Program-made: the position numbers and the translations under genes | Source: Lachnospiraceae bacterium | GTDB lineage: Bacteria; Bacillota; Clostridia; Lachnospirales; Lachnospiraceae | Reading direction: 5' to 3' | Assembly: GCA_017469935.1 (NCBI GenBank) | Contig: JAFUFL010000030.1 | Span: 1-54,275 of the forward strand | DNA: 54,275 bases | Notes under the pieces: model-generated | Databases searched by the model: none | Told to the model about the DNA's origin: nothing | What the model saw: only the letters and a program-made list of their open reading frames with translations | Shown here: positions 25,397-33,080 of the stretch, one piece after another | Position numbering within the stretch: the first letter of the stretch is position 1 | Layout of the letters: every line of letters begins with the position of its first letter

Positions 25397-25570
25397 GATG
25401 ACCTCTGGGAAGGTTTTGGACCGCCTCTTGCCGCGACCTCTGGGGTGGCGTGACCTCTGGGGTGCTGTGACCTCTGGGGTGCTGTGACCTCTGGGATGGC
25501 GTGACCTCTGGGGTGCTGTGACCTCTGGGGTGCTGTGACCTCTGGGATGGCGTGACCTCTGGGGTATGGA
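25397..25570 (-). repeat. 17-bp repeat array, about nine units, with 51-bp superstructure
   Basis: Units of GACCTCTGGGGTGCTGT type in tandem. The variants run in the order GGGGTGGC, GGGGTGCT, GGGGTGCT, GGGATGGC, GGGGTGCT, GGGGTGCT, GGGATGGC, so the real repeating block is three units (51 bp). It lies between the divergent MoxR and zinc-ribbon genes. Confidence 0.95.
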
Positions 25571-25645
25571 GTAATTTGGGTATGGAGTAATTTTATGCTA
25601 TGCTATATTCATAATTGTTCGACAGACCACAAAAACCGGGAAGAA

Positions 25646-25764
25646 GCAAAACGCGGGGACGCAGGCATCCCATTGATGTTCTTAAAGGACTCGCTGTTTT
25701 GCTGATCATTATTTTTATGTCAAAAAAGAGACCGGGCTGCGTGTATTCCGATACACACTCGTGA
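25646..25764 (+). promoter_or_regulatory. Structured leader upstream of the zinc-ribbon gene
   Basis: AGCAAAACGCG (from 25645) pairs with CGCTGTTTTGCT (to 25703) with one bulge, enclosing a small hairpin, GGGA-CGCAGGCA-TCCC. A second structure follows: GTGTAT-TCCG-ATACAC inside an ACCGG(G)CT/AGCCGGT stem (25731-25776). A TATATT box near 25605 could start this RNA. It does not match a riboswitch class I can name. Confidence 0.45.
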
Positions 25765-25833
25765 GAAAAGCCGGTACAGGACCGGATCATCAGGCGGATG
25801 ATGGCAAAGTGACAAAACAGAGGGGAATTTGAT

Positions 25834-28098
25834 ATGTTTTGTGAAAACTGCGGATATAAGCTTGAAGAAGGGTTGAAATACTGCCCCAATTGCGGAGTTA
25901 AAATTGAATACGGGAGCAATTCGAATTACTCGGGACGCGACCGCGTGCGACCAGATAGCGGCGCAGAAGGGAGACGCGACCGCGTGCAGGGGCAGCGTGA
26001 CATTGGCCGGGGAGACGGCCGTGACAATGTACAGCCTTTTAACGGCAGGATCGGGGCGCCGGATGAGCCGCTCAAAAACACCAAGGGCCCAAAAGATCCC
26101 AGCGCTCCGCCGATTGCGAATATTGATTTAAGCGGAATCGTGGAGCTGTTTCGGAACAAGGTCTTTCGCATGGGAGCCCTGGCCGGGGCGTCGGCAGTCG
26201 TGACATTTGCCGCTATTTTGCTCGTGACGAACCATCTTGGGAAACAGCCGGTGACGCAAAGTGAAACAGTGGCAAATGAAGCTTCCGATACCTATGATGA
26301 GGAGTCTGTGCCGGCCAATGGAGAGCAGACCGGCCCGGAGGAAACCGATGGAGAGCAGACCAGCGCGGAGGGCACCGGCGCAGCGCAGAAAGAGCCGGCT
26401 GTCGGCGATGTTTTCCAAACCACAGGTTCGGAGGAGTTTGCAAAAGGATTGGACTTTTTGTATGGGGAAGAATATACGGTTCCGGTCAAGGCATCTTCCG
26501 GGGCTTTCAGTTTCGGAGAACAGGGTGTAGATTTATCTTCCGTTCCGGCAAAATATCTCGGCTATTACTGTAAGGATCTGGATCAGGACGGCGACGAGGA
26601 CCTGCTATTGTTTAAACTGACGAGCGACCATACGGTAGCTGCGCTGATGTGTTTATTTGACAGCGATACCTCAGAGCTCGTGGTGGCAGATTCGGCAGCC
26701 CTGAAGACGACGAATGACGCCATTGCAAATACAAGCCTGTCGAATATGAATGCATTCATTTATGAGAATGACGGCTCAACTTATATTGGCGCGCAGTTTC
26801 TTGACGAATCGCAGGGAAATGTAATGCTCAATGTGTCCGCAGAAGGATCTTTAAGCGGAACTTCTTTTGACTCCGAATGGAAAACGGATAACAGAGACAG
26901 CCGTACTGAGATCAGTATGGACAGCGTAGACGACATCAATCGAAATGCGGGGGCCTTCATCTTATCTCAAGATGAGGTGACGAGCATAAGGGAGCATAAA
27001 AAATACGTTATGGATTTCATTCCCGGAGCACGGGAGGTGTTCAGAATTGAGACGACGCCGTCCGGAAACGAGGCGGTTATGCGATTTTTTGACAGAGAAA
27101 GTCTGCGTGAAGACGGATCGGAACTGATCGCAGAGGGAAAGTACTACTATACGACAGGGGCGAATGAAAATGAGAAAGGCAGCTTGAGGTATGAAGCGGC
27201 GAAAATAGACGAGGATTTTATCTACAGCAATGAATTTTACGGCATCAAGGGAGAATCGGCAACGCTGACTTCCCAGCTGGAAATCGGGGCTTCAGATGAT
27301 GAAGAGGGAAAACTGTCTGTACATAACATATATGATGACAACGCGGTAAAAATAAGCTTTAGGTATTTTCTGTATAATGACACGGACTTTTATGTTGGGG
27401 CTAAAGATCATTATTTTATGGTGATAAGAAGAACCTATAATAATTCCCGAAAGGACAACGGGTTGTATTATCCTTCATCGACGCTGGGAGAAGATGCGGT
27501 TAATAATGAATTTTCGTTTGAGGAAACCATTTATGTTTTCGATATGGAAAAGGCAGGTACCGATGAAGAAGACAATGTGTTCAGCTTCAGCAGAAGCGTC
27601 GATCCAGCGGGAAAGGTTGAATGCTCTTACATAATGCTGGATGAGCACTTCAGGCTTGCTCAAAATGACGAGAACAGTTCCGGTTCGTCAGGATCAGGGA
27701 CATATTACTTCAGCGATGAGAAAGAAATGCTGGATGCGGCAATGGAGGAACTCGTAACGTTTTTTGGCGAGGATCAGATTCGCCTGCAGCCAATTTCCTG
27801 GGACAATAAGATGGAAGCTATGGAGTTTGCCTCTGATGATTGGATTGCTTCGTACAGGATGTTTTTGGATGAAGGGGCGCAGCAGGCGAAGGAGCCGGAG
27901 AATCAGGATGCATCATCTAAGAAGGAGCCGGAGAATCAGGATGCATCATCTAATACAGCGGATCAGGGAGAAGAAGGTCAGGGAGAAGAAGATCGGGAGG
28001 CATCACCTAATACAGCGGATCAGGGAGAAAATGTGGGAGACACCGGTGGAGTTACATCGGGGAATTTCAGGGTCAAGGCGGTGAAGATGGTTCGGTGA
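25834..28098 (+). CDS. Zinc-ribbon membrane protein with large extracellular region
   Basis: A 754-residue protein. Residues 1-24 are a zinc ribbon (MFCENCGYKLEEGLKYCPNC, two CxxC knuckles). A charged linker leads to a single membrane helix (GALAGASAVVTFAAILLVTNHL, about 111-132), then an acidic linker with repeats of EQTGPEETDGEQTSAEGT type. The long C-terminal region has an EF-hand-like DLDQDGDEDLLLF segment (about 247-259), otherwise no family I know. The tail repeats a KEPENQDASS unit and a GEEGQGEED unit, so it is low-complexity. Zinc-ribbon plus helix plus extracytoplasmic domain proteins are common in Clostridia and usually of unknown role. GAGGGG precedes the ATG. Confidence 0.8.
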   Translation: MFCENCGYKLEEGLKYCPNCGVKIEYGSNSNYSGRDRVRPDSGAEGRRDRVQGQRDIGRGDGRDNVQPFNGRIGAPDEPLKNTKGPKDPSAPPIANIDLSGIVELFRNKVFRMGALAGASAVVTFAAILLVTNHLGKQPVTQSETVANEASDTYDEESVPANGEQTGPEETDGEQTSAEGTGAAQKEPAVGDVFQTTGSEEFAKGLDFLYGEEYTVPVKASSGAFSFGEQGVDLSSVPAKYLGYYCKDLDQDGDEDLLLFKLTSDHTVAALMCLFDSDTSELVVADSAALKTTNDAIANTSLSNMNAFIYENDGSTYIGAQFLDESQGNVMLNVSAEGSLSGTSFDSEWKTDNRDSRTEISMDSVDDINRNAGAFILSQDEVTSIREHKKYVMDFIPGAREVFRIETTPSGNEAVMRFFDRESLREDGSELIAEGKYYYTTGANENEKGSLRYEAAKIDEDFIYSNEFYGIKGESATLTSQLEIGASDDEEGKLSVHNIYDDNAVKISFRYFLYNDTDFYVGAKDHYFMVIRRTYNNSRKDNGLYYPSSTLGEDAVNNEFSFEETIYVFDMEKAGTDEEDNVFSFSRSVDPAGKVECSYIMLDEHFRLAQNDENSSGSSGSGTYYFSDEKEMLDAAMEELVTFFGEDQIRLQPISWDNKMEAMEFASDDWIASYRMFLDEGAQQAKEPENQDASSKKEPENQDASSNTADQGEEGQGEEDREASPNTADQGENVGDTGGVTSGNFRVKAVKMVR

Positions 28099-28105
28099 GG
28101 GGGGA

Positions 28106-28294
28106 GGACCCCCAGAGGTCGCGGTACCCCAGAGGTCACGGTACCCCAGAGGTCGCGGTACCCCAGAGGTCGCGGTACCCTAGAGGTAATGGGACCCCAG
28201 AGGTCACGGTACCCTGGAGGTCACGGCACCCCAGAGGTATCGGGCCCCCGGAGGTCACGGTACCCCAGAGGTTGCGGGCCCCCGGAGGTCAGTG
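28106..28294 (+). repeat. 17-bp repeat array, about eleven units
   Basis: Starts 8 bp after the zinc-ribbon gene stop and ends shortly before the next gene. Units vary at CCAG/CTAG/CTGG/CCGG and at the four bases after GAGGT, so this is among the more diverged arrays. Confidence 0.95.
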
Positions 28295-28337
28295 AACGGC
28301 TGTGTTTGTCGAGTCAAAAAAGAGAAGGAGCAAAGTG

Positions 28338-29849
28338 GTGAACAGCTTTGAGAATTACAGTAAATCAATATTGAAACAAAAGAACATAGACAGAGCGTTG
28401 GAAGCATATCTGGAGATTTTACAGAAGGAGCATGCGGCCGGTGCAGGAGTCGTTCATAAGAGAGTCGCAGTCAGTAGAATTATCGCAACAATACTATACG
28501 CAATCTTATTGTTTTTGATAGTAAGCTTTTTCGTATTCTTCCATGAATTCCATTTTTTCTTTTGCGCTTCGGGCATAACAGCGCTTACTGCTGTTTGGAT
28601 ATACATAACCCGTACATTTTTTACTACAGAAAGAGCCCTGCGTCCAATAATACAGGCAAACCCTGATACAGACATCGATAGTATACTGGCCGGTGAAGAT
28701 GCTAATTACCGGAAGGCGAATACTGTTTGGGGAATCTGTGGAGCCATTATAGCAGTCACATTGGTTCTTACTGCAGTTGTGTACTGGTCGCCGCACATGA
28801 TCTTTCAAAAAAACAGCAATGGCTATAGTCTGCGAAATTATTCACTATCGCTTCATCCCACCCCGGAGGTCGAAATTCCGGATTATTGGAAAGGGGAGCC
28901 TGTCACAGAAATCAGAGGAGGCGCTTTTTATGGAATGAATTCCCTTAAGCAGGTCAAACTGCCTGGTGGGATCACGGAAATTCAAAAAAAGACTTTCGAA
29001 AAATGCAAGAATCTTGAAAATATAGATATTCCCGAAGGAACTACTGAGATAGGAAGTCGTGCCTTCTGCGACTGCCACAATCTGAGCAGTGTGACTGTGC
29101 CATCAACAATGGAATCGATCGGCAGCTCTGCGTTTCGAAGATGCTATAAACTGTCAGAGATCATCTTACCTTATGGCTGTGATGTAAGCAGTGATGCGTT
29201 TAAAGAGAGCGAGACAAAAATTTACTATAGTGACGGGGTTACAGTTACAACGGCAGAAAACACAGAAGAGACAGATGATTACGACTCTTATGATGATTCT
29301 TATGACGATTCTTATGATGATCAGAAAGAACCCGTTGAATATAAAGAATATGAGGCCAACACTGATGCGGGAGGAACGGAATCCGACAGCGAAATAATAT
29401 ATGTCAGGGATGAAGCGACCAACAAAAAGGTTGTAGAAATCAAAAAACCGGATTGGTGTGAAGGATATGATGATTATGTTGACAGTATCTGGCTTGACGG
29501 CCGTGATGGCTGGATGACTGTCAGGTATTCCTCGGATTATGCAAAATATGCCTTGGATTTTCTCGAAAGTGACCGGGACTATCTTTTAAACGATCCGGAA
29601 CTGCTGGATATGGAAAAGGTTTCGGAAATATATAAGAGCCAGGTTGGCGAGATGGAAGTATATTGGTTTGAAAGCAGGTACCGCTACAAATCAGGGAATG
29701 ATGATTACTGGATCCATTATTATGCGACAATTATTAACAAAGAGGGATATGTCGAAATAGAGGATTACAGAATTGGTGATGAAAAAACTATTGAACTTAC
29801 GGCGGACGATTTTTTGAACGATGTGTCACATATATCTTTCGTAGAGTGA
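28338..29849 (+). CDS. BspA-type leucine-rich-repeat membrane protein
   Basis: Start GTG 28338 with AAGGAG 7 nt upstream (the frame is open from 28302), giving about 503 residues. Two pairs of helices are at about 50-90 and 140-162, so the N-terminus is cytoplasmic or embedded. Residues about 175-305 are BspA-like leucine-rich repeats: GGAFYGMNSLKQVKLPGG, KTFEKCKNLENIDIPEG, RAFCDCHNLSSVTVPSTM, SAFRRCYKLSEIILPYG. An acidic YDDSYDDSYDD linker leads to a C-terminal domain of unknown fold. The codons for H-P-T-P-E-V near the start of the LRR region match the 17-bp repeat (nt 28859-28870). The stop TGA (29847-29849) is supplied by the first bases of the following array. Confidence 0.85.
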   Translation: MNSFENYSKSILKQKNIDRALEAYLEILQKEHAAGAGVVHKRVAVSRIIATILYAILLFLIVSFFVFFHEFHFFFCASGITALTAVWIYITRTFFTTERALRPIIQANPDTDIDSILAGEDANYRKANTVWGICGAIIAVTLVLTAVVYWSPHMIFQKNSNGYSLRNYSLSLHPTPEVEIPDYWKGEPVTEIRGGAFYGMNSLKQVKLPGGITEIQKKTFEKCKNLENIDIPEGTTEIGSRAFCDCHNLSSVTVPSTMESIGSSAFRRCYKLSEIILPYGCDVSSDAFKESETKIYYSDGVTVTTAENTEETDDYDSYDDSYDDSYDDQKEPVEYKEYEANTDAGGTESDSEIIYVRDEATNKKVVEIKKPDWCEGYDDYVDSIWLDGRDGWMTVRYSSDYAKYALDFLESDRDYLLNDPELLDMEKVSEIYKSQVGEMEVYWFESRYRYKSGNDDYWIHYYATIINKEGYVEIEDYRIGDEKTIELTADDFLNDVSHISFVE

Positions 29850-29925
29850 CCTCTGGGGTGCCGTGACCTCTGGGGTGCTGTGACCTCCGGGGTGCCGAGC
29901 ACGCGGGGTGCCGAGCACGAGAGCA
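29846..29925 (-). repeat. 17-bp repeat array, three units plus two degenerate
   Basis: Three GACCTCTGGGGTG-type units, then two worn copies (CACGCGGGGTGCCGAG) that keep the 17-bp spacing. Its first TGA ends the LRR gene. Confidence 0.93.
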
Positions 29926-29949
29926 AGACTGGAGAGGAGGAAACGATTT

Positions 29950-30246
29950 GTGGATAGACCTAAAACTTATAATGAATTTACAAGCTGGTATTATTCGCAG
30001 AAATTGACAGACTATTACGCGGTGGACCAGAATGCATTGCGTTCCATATTTTCGGAACTGCTTAATGGCGGTTGTGTGCAAGGGGATACAAGAGGCTTTT
30101 CTTTAATTGATTCCAAGGGCACTGTGGTCAGAAGATTCAACGTAAACTGCTCGCTCAAAGGCTTACAGATTTGTTTTATAAACAAAACTGGGATAGCAGT
30201 CAGGACAGATGCGGGACGGACCGTTGTCGGCCGACCTCTGGGGTAG
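29950..30246 (+). CDS. Small protein of unknown function ending inside a repeat array
   Basis: Start GTG 29950 with GGAGG (29936-29940) 9 nt upstream, 98 residues. The sequence begins with DRPKTYNEFTSWYYSQK and has a compact mixed composition (QNALRSIFSELLNGGCVQGD), with no membrane helix and no family I recognise. The last residues, G-R-P-L-G, and the TAG stop are encoded by the first unit of the next array (GACCTCTGGGGTAG), so the natural C-terminus may have been replaced when the array arrived. Confidence 0.65.
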   Translation: MDRPKTYNEFTSWYYSQKLTDYYAVDQNALRSIFSELLNGGCVQGDTRGFSLIDSKGTVVRRFNVNCSLKGLQICFINKTGIAVRTDAGRTVVGRPLG

Positions 30247-30365
30247 CGGACGACGGCAGTGTCGGCCGACCTCTGGGGTAGCAGACGACGGCAGTGTCGG
30301 CCGACCTCTGGGGTAGCGGACGGCGGCAGTGTCGGCCGACCTCTGGGGTAGCGGACGACGGCAGT
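30226..30365 (-). repeat. 35-bp tandem repeat built on the 17-bp core, four units
   Basis: Units start at 30226, 30261, 30296 and 30331. Each holds one GACCTCTGGGGTAGCGG core plus an extra segment with CGACGGCAGTGTCGGCC, so here the array grew as a longer compound unit. It covers the 3' end of the small gene at 29950. Bases 30366-30480 hold nothing I can name. Confidence 0.95.
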
Positions 30366-30480
30366 GCCGAGCAGTCTCCGGAGGCAGGCCAACAAGGAAG
30401 AATTGCCGGGAGCAGAACTTCAGGGCATGCAAAATATAGCCCCCCCAGCGATATTGAGGGCGCCATAAAGAGTTCCCGGA

Positions 30481-30690
30481 ATGAAAAAAATCAGGGACCG
30501 GGTATATTTTGCCTTGTCAGGGTTCAAGGGCACACCAACGGAAACAGCCTGCGTGATTGCGGAGAAATACGGACTGTTTTAGGGGAATATGACTTCACAA
30601 AAATGAAGCCATCGGCATGTATATGCGCAGTCTGCGGCAGTATGTACGGTCCGGCAGACGGCAGGGGTGCCCACGACAATGCGGTTATGA
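30481..30690 (+). pseudogene. Possible frameshifted gene remnant
   Basis: ATG 30481 opens a 33-residue frame (MKKIRDRVYFALSGFKGTPT, then ETACVIAEKYGLF) ending at 30582. After shifts, a second stretch in another frame (KNEAIGMYMRSLRQYVRSGR, nt about 30600-30660) reads like a continuation. No start signal is good. I take this as a decayed gene of unknown type next to the RAYT. Confidence 0.3.
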
Positions 30691-30730
30691 AAGGATTGTT
30701 ATTTGTAAGAATCCGATGCTCGGAGCACGG

Positions 30731-31510
30731 TCAGGCAATAACAGGCCCGCTCCGGCTCCCCACAGAAGCAGTAGCTTTTCTGATCACGCCATACGAGATT
30801 CCGGTAATCCTGCTGGTCTGTTTCATCGAGATTCCCGCCTCTCTTAATTTGCGCAGCATCTCATCTCTCACTTTGACGGCGAGAGCCTGAAATTCAGACA
30901 CGGTTCTGCATCCGGAGACCTTGTGCATGATCTTTGCGGCATTTTTGTCATTCATGCGCGGCTTTATGTCATCGATATCCAGACAGTGGTCATTGTTTTT
31001 CTGGCAGTTAAAGCTGAAAAAATCGTCGCAGCTGACAATAGATCTCACATAAGTATCATCAATCAGATCATTGTGAAAATAGTCTTTATAACTGCTGTAT
31101 TTGTACTGAGCAGGATGACTGCAGATCGCTGCTCTTACCGGATTCTGGTGGACGTAGCGGATGGCGATCAAAAGCTGGTTCTCACTTTCAATCGGCGTGC
31201 TGTCAAAGCGGGACTGAAAGAGACTGCCGACCCGCGCGTATTTTCTGTTGTACCAGGAAACGAAGCTGGGCGCGATGTACTGAAAGATTCGGCCAAGCGG
31301 CATTTTTCCTGTTTTAATGATCAGATGTATATGATTTGACATCAGGCAATAGCCGAGAACTTTGTAGTCGCATTTGGCCTGGAATCTTTGAAGAGTATCC
31401 AGGAAGCGCTGGGAATCTTCTTCATCTTCAAATATTCGCTGCTTGTTTATACCGCGATATACCACATGGTAAATACCAAAGGAACTGATTTTGCGAGGAA
31501 GTGTAGGCAT
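30731..31510 (-). CDS. RAYT (REP-associated tyrosine) Y1 transposase
   Basis: A single-strand HUH transposase of 259 residues. The HUH site is LMSNHIHLIIKTG (His60 and His62), and the catalytic Tyr is probably in SWYNRKYARVGSLFQSRF (about Tyr87). The opening SSFGIYHVVYRGINKQRIFED and IRYVHQNPVRAAIC are diagnostic for the RAYT/TnpA_REP group. A C-terminal helix-turn-helix (AGISMKQTSRITGISYGVIRKA, about 225-246) is an extra seen in some clostridial members. The frame extends to 31678, but ATG 31510 begins the conserved part and has AAGG 8 nt upstream. RAYTs are domesticated enzymes that move short palindromic REP repeats rather than themselves. It lies between arrays 30226-30365 and 31780-31881, in the densest repeat zone. 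Confidence 0.93.
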   Translation of the reverse strand: MPTLPRKISSFGIYHVVYRGINKQRIFEDEEDSQRFLDTLQRFQAKCDYKVLGYCLMSNHIHLIIKTGKMPLGRIFQYIAPSFVSWYNRKYARVGSLFQSRFDSTPIESENQLLIAIRYVHQNPVRAAICSHPAQYKYSSYKDYFHNDLIDDTYVRSIVSCDDFFSFNCQKNNDHCLDIDDIKPRMNDKNAAKIMHKVSGCRTVSEFQALAVKVRDEMLRKLREAGISMKQTSRITGISYGVIRKATASVGSRSGPVIA

Positions 31511-31618
31511 AGATGTGACCTTTTTAACCTTTCTTTTTAGAAATGAATGACTGATTGTACAGCTTCGTGTGATCTTATGATCAAAGGATCGCTGTGGTTT
31601 AAAAGAGGTTCGGAGTTT

Positions 31619-31634
31619 TGCGGAGAAATCCGCA
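31619..31634. other. Hairpin with GNRA loop upstream of the RAYT gene
   Basis: TGCGGA-GAAA-TCCGCA, 108 bp upstream of the RAYT start. RAYT genes are often flanked by REP-like hairpins; this one is short. Apart from this, the region 31511-31779 shows no gene I can support. Confidence 0.5.
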
Positions 31635-31770
31635 GAAGACTGAACGGATGTGAGGTGCCTTATCAGCAGATTGTGCAAGGACCTTAGAGATCCGGGCCGA
31701 ATGAGATAGATGGCGCCGGTTCGATTGGCTGTATATTACCACATGCCGGGGCGGAGCGCAAGCATTGATG

Positions 31771-31785
31771 GTATCCGATGGGTAC
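31771..31785. promoter_or_regulatory. Near-copy of the XRE operator
   Basis: GTATCCGATGGGTAC differs at one base from GTATCCGATGGATAC at 38457-38471. It overlaps the first unit of the array before the PQQ gene, so it may be chance. Confidence 0.25.
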
Positions 31786-31881
31786 CTCGGAGGTGGAGGT
31801 ACCCCAGAGGTGGAGGTACCCCAGAGGTCACGGTACCCCGGAGGTGGCGGTACCCCAGAGGTCACGGCACCCCAGAGGTCG
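31780..31881 (+). repeat. 17-bp repeat array, six units
   Basis: GGTACCCCAGAGGTGGA-type units, the first three ending GGTGGA or GGTGGC instead of GGTCGC. No stop codon interrupts the frame running from the array into the PQQ gene. Confidence 0.95.
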
Positions 31882-31912
31882 TTTGGCATGCACATGGCAA
31901 AGGAGGATCAAA

Positions 31913-32923
31913 ATGAAGAAAAAGTGGGAGTATAAGTATCCTGAACGGCTGGTCGAAGCAATGGTCTCAGAAGACTATGTGCTGTCAGGCGAAGAGCTAT
32001 ATTTTGTCCATATGACGAACGGGCGATACCCGAGGGCCGGCATATACTGCGTGAATGCAGATACAGGAGAAGCGAAGGCCGTGTTCGAGACGACGGACTT
32101 CCTCAGAGTTATAGGAGCCACTGACGGGAATTGCTTCTACTTCACATCGCTCAGAGGTATCGCGTACTGCGTCACGAAAGAGGGCGAGCTGGTCTGGAAA
32201 AAGCAGCTCGGCGAAAAAGCAGGCGCGGCAGACTTCAACGTTGTGCTGGAGGGAGACCGGCTGTATATGGCGCAGGACGCACTCTATTGCCTGGACCCGA
32301 AGACCGGCGAGACGATCTGGGCGAACGACGAGAGAGGGTACGGCTCCAACTGCACAATTCTTGTGGAAGGCGACTATATTTACCATGCCAAAAGCGGGAA
32401 GCACCTCTACTGTGCGAGCAAATCCACAGGGGAGACCGTCTGGACTTACGGAGAGGAAGAGTGGTGCAGAAGTGTGATCGCAGTGGATGCCGATACTTTG
32501 TGCTATCAATGCACGCACGGGAAGTACTTATTCCTGGACAAGAAGGATGGCCATCTGGTCAAAGAAGTGAAAGCGGGCGGAAAACTGATGAGGCAGCCCA
32601 TACTGGTTGACGGGGCCATTATTGTCGGCGAGAACACACAACTATCCGGCGGGCGGGTGGTCCGCTACGAAGTGGAAAGAAATTATGGACTGAAGGCGGC
32701 TTTTGAAGTAGCCGTACCCGCAGCCGTGACCTCTGGGGTGGTGCTCAGTGGGGATAGACTGTATTTTGGCACAGAAGACGGCTCAGTTTATTGTGTGGAC
32801 AGCAGTACTGGCGAGGAAATCGAGAAAAAGAAAAAAGTGAAAGGTGCCTGCCGGGGAATCGTTCCCTATGGAGAGGGGATCATTGCGCTGTCCGATAAGG
32901 GGCCGGCGGCTGCGTTCGTATAG
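31913..32923 (+). CDS. PQQ-like beta-propeller repeat protein
   Basis: A 336-residue propeller. Successive blades are visible: YCVNADTGEAKAVF, YCVTKEGELVWKKQ, YCLDPKTGETIWAND, YCASKSTGETVWTYGEE, FLDKKDGHLVKEVKA and YCVDSSTGEEIEKKK, the D-x-x-T/D-G-x-x-x-W pattern of PQQ repeats. No signal peptide or membrane helix is seen, so it is cytoplasmic, unlike BamB or quinoprotein dehydrogenases. Such proteins serve as binding scaffolds; the ligand is unknown. AAGGAGG (31900-31906) is 6 nt before ATG 31913; the frame upstream is only repeat. Nt 32726-32743 encode V-T-S-G-V-V with a 15-nt exact match to the 17-bp repeat, inside a normal blade. Confidence 0.85.
   Translation: MKKKWEYKYPERLVEAMVSEDYVLSGEELYFVHMTNGRYPRAGIYCVNADTGEAKAVFETTDFLRVIGATDGNCFYFTSLRGIAYCVTKEGELVWKKQLGEKAGAADFNVVLEGDRLYMAQDALYCLDPKTGETIWANDERGYGSNCTILVEGDYIYHAKSGKHLYCASKSTGETVWTYGEEEWCRSVIAVDADTLCYQCTHGKYLFLDKKDGHLVKEVKAGGKLMRQPILVDGAIIVGENTQLSGGRVVRYEVERNYGLKAAFEVAVPAAVTSGVVLSGDRLYFGTEDGSVYCVDSSTGEEIEKKKKVKGACRGIVPYGEGIIALSDKGPAAAFV
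32726..32743 (-). repeat. Single 17-bp repeat unit inside the PQQ gene
   Basis: GTGACCTCTGGGGTGGTG lies in the coding region and is read in frame as V-T-S-G-V-V, which suits the propeller blade. Confidence 0.7.
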
Positions 32924-32944
32924 GACAGGTCGAGGCGGTGGGTC

Positions 32945-33058
32945 GCGGTACCCCGGAGGTCGCGGTACCCCAGAGGTCACGGCACCCCAGAGGTCGCGGT
33001 ACCCCAGAGGTCGTGGCACGAGGTCGTGGCACGAAGGGTGCCGCGACCTCTGGGGTCG
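32945..33058. repeat. 17-bp repeat array, four forward units, one degenerate and one inverted
   Basis: Four CCCCAGAGGTC units, a shortened GAGGTCGTGGCAC copy, then one unit on the opposite strand (GCGACCTCTGGGGTCGG). The array fills the gap between the PQQ and HD genes. Confidence 0.95.
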
Positions 33059-33080
33059 GCGCACCATACGAGGATATTTT

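Noticed and set aside
25646-25702. c-di-GMP-I riboswitch
   Set aside because: GGGACGCA is reminiscent, but the tetraloop-receptor and the paired GGUAGGUAGCGGGGUU-like segment are missing.
25593-25919. 108-residue minus-strand frame before the zinc-ribbon gene
   Set aside because: It has no ribosome site and overlaps the structured leader and the zinc-ribbon start.
28106-28294. Coding of Arg/Pro/Gly-rich repeat proteins (YPRGHGTPEV type) from arrays
   Set aside because: Frames are open only because the unit lacks stops. They have no ribosome site of their own, appear in all frames and on both strands, and begin or end inside real genes.
28106-28294. T-box element from GGTACC-containing repeat units
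   Set aside because: The T-box core TGGNACCGCG needs a long leader with specifier loop and terminator. The units only resemble it by GGTACCGCG.
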